From contig NZ_WQNE01000017.1 of assembly GCF_009759665.1 (NCBI RefSeq), positions 1 through 64,000 on the forward strand: DNA of 64,000 bases, written 5' to 3'. The stretch's first letter is position 1; each line of letters opens with the position of its first letter. Made by a program: the position numbers and the translations under genes. This DNA is from Bradyrhizobium cajani (GTDB lineage: Bacteria > Pseudomonadota > Alphaproteobacteria > Rhizobiales > Xanthobacteraceae). Positions 60,824-64,000 of this stretch are shown one piece after another. The notes below the pieces were generated by a model. That model had not been told where the DNA came from. It was given only the letters and a program-made list of their open reading frames with translations, and ran no database searches.

Positions 60824-62509
60824 TTACGCCGCCTCCGCCTTCTTCTCGTCGCGGAGCTGCCGGCGCAGGATCTTGCCGACATTGGTCTTCGGCAGATCTG
60901 TGCGGAATTCGATGTGCTTGGGCACCTTGTAGCCGGTGAGCTGCTCCTGACAGAACTTGATCACGGCCTCGGCCGTGAGGTTCGGGTCCTTCTTCACCAC
61001 GAACGCCTTCACCGCTTCGCCCGACTTGGAATCGGGGATGCCGATCACGGCGCATTCGAGCACGCCCGGATGGCTCGCGATCACTTCCTCGATCTCGTTG
61101 GGATAGACGTTGAAGCCGGAGACCAGGATCATGTCCTTCTTGCGATCGACGATCTTGGTGTAGCCCTTCTCGTCCATCACGCCGATGTCGCCGGTGCGGA
61201 AATAGCCGTCCGCGGTCATCACCTTCGCGGTCTCTTCCGGCCTGTTCCAGTAGCCCGACATCACCTGCGGGCCCTTGGCGCAGATCTCGCCAGCCTGGCC
61301 GAGCGGCAGCTCGTTGCCGTCGTCATCGCGGATCGAGATGTAAGTCGAGGGTACGGGAATGCCGATCGATCCCGAGAATTCGGTCGTCGTCGCGGGATTG
61401 CAGGTCAGCGTCGGCGAGGTCTCCGACAGGCCGTAGCCTTCGGCGATGAAGCAGCCGGTCACCGCCTTCCACTGCTCCGCGACGGGGCGCTGCACCGCCA
61501 TGCCGCCACCGTTGGAGATCTTCAGCTTGGAGAAGTCGAGCTTCTTGAAGTCGGGATGATGCATCAGCCCGTTGTAGAGCGTGTTCACGGCCGGGAAGCT
61601 GTTGACCTGGTATTTCGCCAGCTCCTTGACGAAGCCGGCGATGTCGCGCGGATTGGGGATCAAGAGATTGCAGCCACCGGCGCGCACCGCGAGCAGGTAG
61701 CAGGCCGTCAGCGCGAAGATATGATAGAGCGGCAGCGCGCAGACGATCATGAGCTGATCGACATGCGGAGGCGCGGCCAGTGCCGGCTGGAGCCAGGCGT
61801 CGTTCTGCAAGACGTTGGCGACGATGTTGCGATGAAGCAGGGTGGCGCCCTTGGAGACGCCGGTGGTGCCGCCGGTATATTGCAGGAAGGCGACGTCGCC
61901 GGGCGAGAGCTTCGGCTTGTTGAAGGTCATGCCGCGGCCGGCCGAGAGAGCGTCGTTGAAGGACACCGCGCCCGGCAGCGACCAGGCCGGTACCATCTTC
62001 TTGACGCGGCGGACGACGAGATTGACGATCACGCCCTTGAAGCCGAGCAGGTCGCCCATGCTGGCGACAATGATGTGCTTCACCGACGTCTTCGCGATCA
62101 CCTGTTCGACGGTGTGGGCAAAATTCTCCAGCACGATGATGGCTTCGGCACCGGAGTCCTTGAGCTGGTGCTCGAGCTCGCGCGGGGTATAGAGCGGATT
62201 GACGTTCACCACCGCGAAACCGGCGCGCAGCACGGCGGCGGTGGCGACCGGATATTGCAGCACGTTCGGCATCATGATGGCGACGCGCGCGCCGCGCTGG
62301 AGCCCGCGTCCCTGCAAATAGGCGGCGAGCGCGACCGACATCTGGTCGAGGTCGCGATAGCTGATCGACTTGTCCATGCAAATGAACGCCTTGCGGTCGG
62401 CGAACTTGGTGAAGCTCTCCTCCAGGAGGTCGACCAGCGATGCGTATTGCGTCGGCTCGATATCGGCGGGCACGCCGGGCGGATATTGCTTGAGCCAGAT
62501 GCGCTCCAT
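60824..62509 (-). CDS. fadD: Long-chain fatty-acid-CoA ligase
   Basis: The 561-residue enzyme activates long-chain fatty acids to acyl-CoA with ATP. It has QYTGGTTGVSKGATLLHRNI (P-loop), YHIFALTACYLLAVRAGGCN, GYGLSETSPTLTCNPATTTE, DGYFRTGDIGVMDEKGYTKI and VDRKKDMILVSGFNVYPNEI. The length and GLSETSP / FNVYPNEIE motifs fit FadD. It begins MERIWLKQYPPGVPADI. It lies first in a two-gene minus-strand unit with DUF924. A fatty-acid-responsive regulator is not seen nearby. Confidence 0.94.
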   Translation of the reverse strand: MERIWLKQYPPGVPADIEPTQYASLVDLLEESFTKFADRKAFICMDKSISYRDLDQMSVALAAYLQGRGLQRGARVAIMMPNVLQYPVATAAVLRAGFAVVNVNPLYTPRELEHQLKDSGAEAIIVLENFAHTVEQVIAKTSVKHIIVASMGDLLGFKGVIVNLVVRRVKKMVPAWSLPGAVSFNDALSAGRGMTFNKPKLSPGDVAFLQYTGGTTGVSKGATLLHRNIVANVLQNDAWLQPALAAPPHVDQLMIVCALPLYHIFALTACYLLAVRAGGCNLLIPNPRDIAGFVKELAKYQVNSFPAVNTLYNGLMHHPDFKKLDFSKLKISNGGGMAVQRPVAEQWKAVTGCFIAEGYGLSETSPTLTCNPATTTEFSGSIGIPVPSTYISIRDDDGNELPLGQAGEICAKGPQVMSGYWNRPEETAKVMTADGYFRTGDIGVMDEKGYTKIVDRKKDMILVSGFNVYPNEIEEVIASHPGVLECAVIGIPDSKSGEAVKAFVVKKDPNLTAEAVIKFCQEQLTGYKVPKHIEFRTDLPKTNVGKILRRQLRDEKKAEAA

Positions 62510-62700
62510 GGAAACTCCCCTCTCTTGACCGGAGCCCGTTGTGTCTCGGGCTTACCTCATTGCCGACAGTATCGAGCCTGCCGGAACGGGTGGCAAGCCG
62601 TCGAGGCTTAGGGCAAAGGTCGGGGAGGAGCTACTGGAATCATCGCAAACCGCGTGCCGCAGGTGCGAAGTGCCGGCGCCGTCTCGCTCCCGGGGGGCTG

Positions 62701-64000
62701 TTAACTGTTGTTGGCCGGCTTGGTGGCGGCGGGCTTGGTCACGGCCTTGGGCTTGACGGGCTTGGGGGCCTGATCGCCGGTCGCCGCAGGTTTTGCCGAC
62801 GCATCGGGCTTGGCCGCGGCGTGCTTGGTCCCGGCCGGCTTGGCCGCGGTCTTGCCATCGCTCTTGGCATCACCCTGCTTGGCACCCGGCTTTGCCGCCG
62901 CCGTCTTGGCGCCCGCGTCCTTGTTACCGTCCTTGTTACCGTCCTTGGGCTTGTCAGCCGCGTCGGGCTTCTTGGCGACGCGCGACTTCTTGCCACGCGG
63001 CTTTGCCACCGTCTGCTGGTCGGCATCGGCCGCGACCGCGGCGATCAGGGCGGTGCCGGTGCGGGTCGGGCCGGTATAGACCAGCACGGGCTCGGCGGCG
63101 GTCGGGGCGGACGCCATCAGTTCGGAAGCCTTCATCAGGGGCGGCTGGAGGCCCGCGGTGAAGAAGGTGACCTGGGCTTCGCCGCCCGTGGCCGATCCGG
63201 ACGTGCCGCCATTGGCCGCAATCAGCGCATCGTCATCGTCGCTCGCCGGGCGCTTGCGGTTGGGCCCGCACATCTCGTCGCGCAGGTTCGGCGGCGAGGC
63301 GTCGACCGGCACGAGGTTGTCGACGGTACCGAGCGAGGGACGCAGCCACGACAGATTGTCCTGGCTGAAGCCGCGCTCGAGCAGCTGCGCCGCCTTCACC
63401 GCGCGCGCGGTGCCGGAATTGGCGCCGAGCACGACGGCAATCAGCCGACGGCCGTTGCGCGAGGCCGAGGCCACGAGATTATAGCCGGAGGCGCAGATGA
63501 AGCCGGTCTTGAAGCCGTCGGCGCCGGGATAGCGACCGATCAGCTTGTTGAAATTGCCGGTGGTGCGCTTGCCAAAGCGGATCGCCGGGATGTGCACGAA
63601 GTATTCGTATTCCGGCAGGTCGCGCAGGAACGAGCGCGCCAGGATTCCGAGATCGCGCGCGGACGTGATCTGGCCATCGGCGGGCAGGCCGTTCGGATTG
63701 ACGTAGCTCGTCTGCGTCATGCCGAGCTTCCTCGCGGTATCGTTCATCATCGCGGAGAAGCCGTCGACCGAACCGCCGACGCCTTCGGCGAGCACGACGG
63801 CCATGTCGTTCGCCGACTTGACCATCATCATCTTCAGCGCGTTGTCGACGGTCAGCTGTGTTCCGGGGCGGAACCCCATCTTCGATGGTGACTGCGAAGC
63901 CGCCGTCGGCGAGACCGTGAGCAGCGTGTCCAGCGTGAGCCTGCCGTCCTTGACCGCCTTCAGCGTCACATAGGCGGTCATGATCTTGGTGACGGAGGCC
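62701..64000 (-). CDS. D-alanyl-D-alanine carboxypeptidase (PBP5/DacF type), N-terminus outside window
   Basis: This serine peptidase S11 gene is cut by the window end. The visible part starts in ASVTKIMTAYVTLKAV, whose SVTK is the SxxK active site. KSANDMAV carries SxN and DGFKTGFIC carries KTG, so the catalytic set is complete. It trims peptidoglycan D-Ala in the periplasm. After the catalytic region a long Lys/Ala/Pro-rich tail of about 100 residues (with GNKDGNKD) runs to the stop, which is much longer and more charged than the usual C-terminal membrane anchor and is probably unstructured. The signal peptide lies beyond the window. Confidence 0.92.
   Translation of the reverse strand, partial: ASVTKIMTAYVTLKAVKDGRLTLDTLLTVSPTAASQSPSKMGFRPGTQLTVDNALKMMMVKSANDMAVVLAEGVGGSVDGFSAMMNDTARKLGMTQTSYVNPNGLPADGQITSARDLGILARSFLRDLPEYEYFVHIPAIRFGKRTTGNFNKLIGRYPGADGFKTGFICASGYNLVASASRNGRRLIAVVLGANSGTARAVKAAQLLERGFSQDNLSWLRPSLGTVDNLVPVDASPPNLRDEMCGPNRKRPASDDDDALIAANGGTSGSATGGEAQVTFFTAGLQPPLMKASELMASAPTAAEPVLVYTGPTRTGTALIAAVAADADQQTVAKPRGKKSRVAKKPDAADKPKDGNKDGNKDAGAKTAAAKPGAKQGDAKSDGKTAAKPAGTKHAAAKPDASAKPAATGDQAPKPVKPKAVTKPAATKPANNS

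Overview
The window is chromosomal DNA of a high-G+C alphaproteobacterium, most likely Bradyrhizobium or a close relative (inference). The evidence is the hisD / UPF0262 / low-molecular-weight phosphatase / Maf / YacG gene order, the trcR-type DUF1013 gene beside ispH-thrB-rnhA, and many intergenic palindromic repeats of rhizobial type. It is mostly housekeeping and metabolic sequence, with some accessory patches.

Layout. 0-9.4 kb: a flavin monooxygenase, a Tat-exported protein paired with a heme/ferric-reductase-like membrane protein, a Crp-type cyclic-nucleotide protein, DoxX, RidA, tRNA-Thr(GGT), a thioredoxin-reductase-like enzyme fused to a cNMP domain, EthD, and an alpha/beta hydrolase. 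9.4-11.7 kb: a TetR regulator divergent from an SDR and an NAD(P)-binding protein. 11.8-16.2 kb: a conserved cluster of DUF2948, hisD, UPF0262, an LMW-PTP-like phosphatase, maf, yacG and tRNA-Phe(GAA). 16.2-17.5 kb: a lower-GC insert with an LprI-like gene, ending in a decayed copy of the tRNA-Phe 3' end, probably an old island remnant. 17.6-25.2 kb: an AraC regulator divergent from a large repeat-bearing autotransporter, then a three-gene minus-strand operon (processive GT2 glycosyltransferase, HlyD-type membrane protein, small multi-cysteine zinc-ribbon protein). This operon is the best candidate for a little-described system.

25.6-33 kb: DUF1326 and DUF2182 proteins, a membrane GGDEF-EAL protein, and a three-gene run (heme-binding beta-barrel-like protein, RibD-C reductase, amine oxidase) closed by a perfect palindromic terminator. 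33-43 kb: mixed small metabolic and exported proteins (acyl-CoA ligase, TTC38-like TPR protein, aldo/keto reductase, thioesterase, Nudix hydrolase). 43.2-47 kb: a TAXI-type TRAP transporter with DUF1850. 47-53 kb: an SDR, a membrane protein, a CPA1 antiporter, and two tandem TPR-LprI-like exported proteins. 53-64 kb: propionyl/acetyl-CoA synthetase, small lipoprotein and DUF6494 genes, trcR, ispH-thrB-rnhA (tightly packed), peroxiredoxin, DUF924, a long-chain acyl-CoA ligase, and a D,D-carboxypeptidase cut by the window end.

Intergenic DNA carries at least seven families of palindromic repeats, including one repeat apparently interrupted by another at about 44.25-44.42 kb. No transposase, integrase, CRISPR array, rRNA or complete prophage was recognised.
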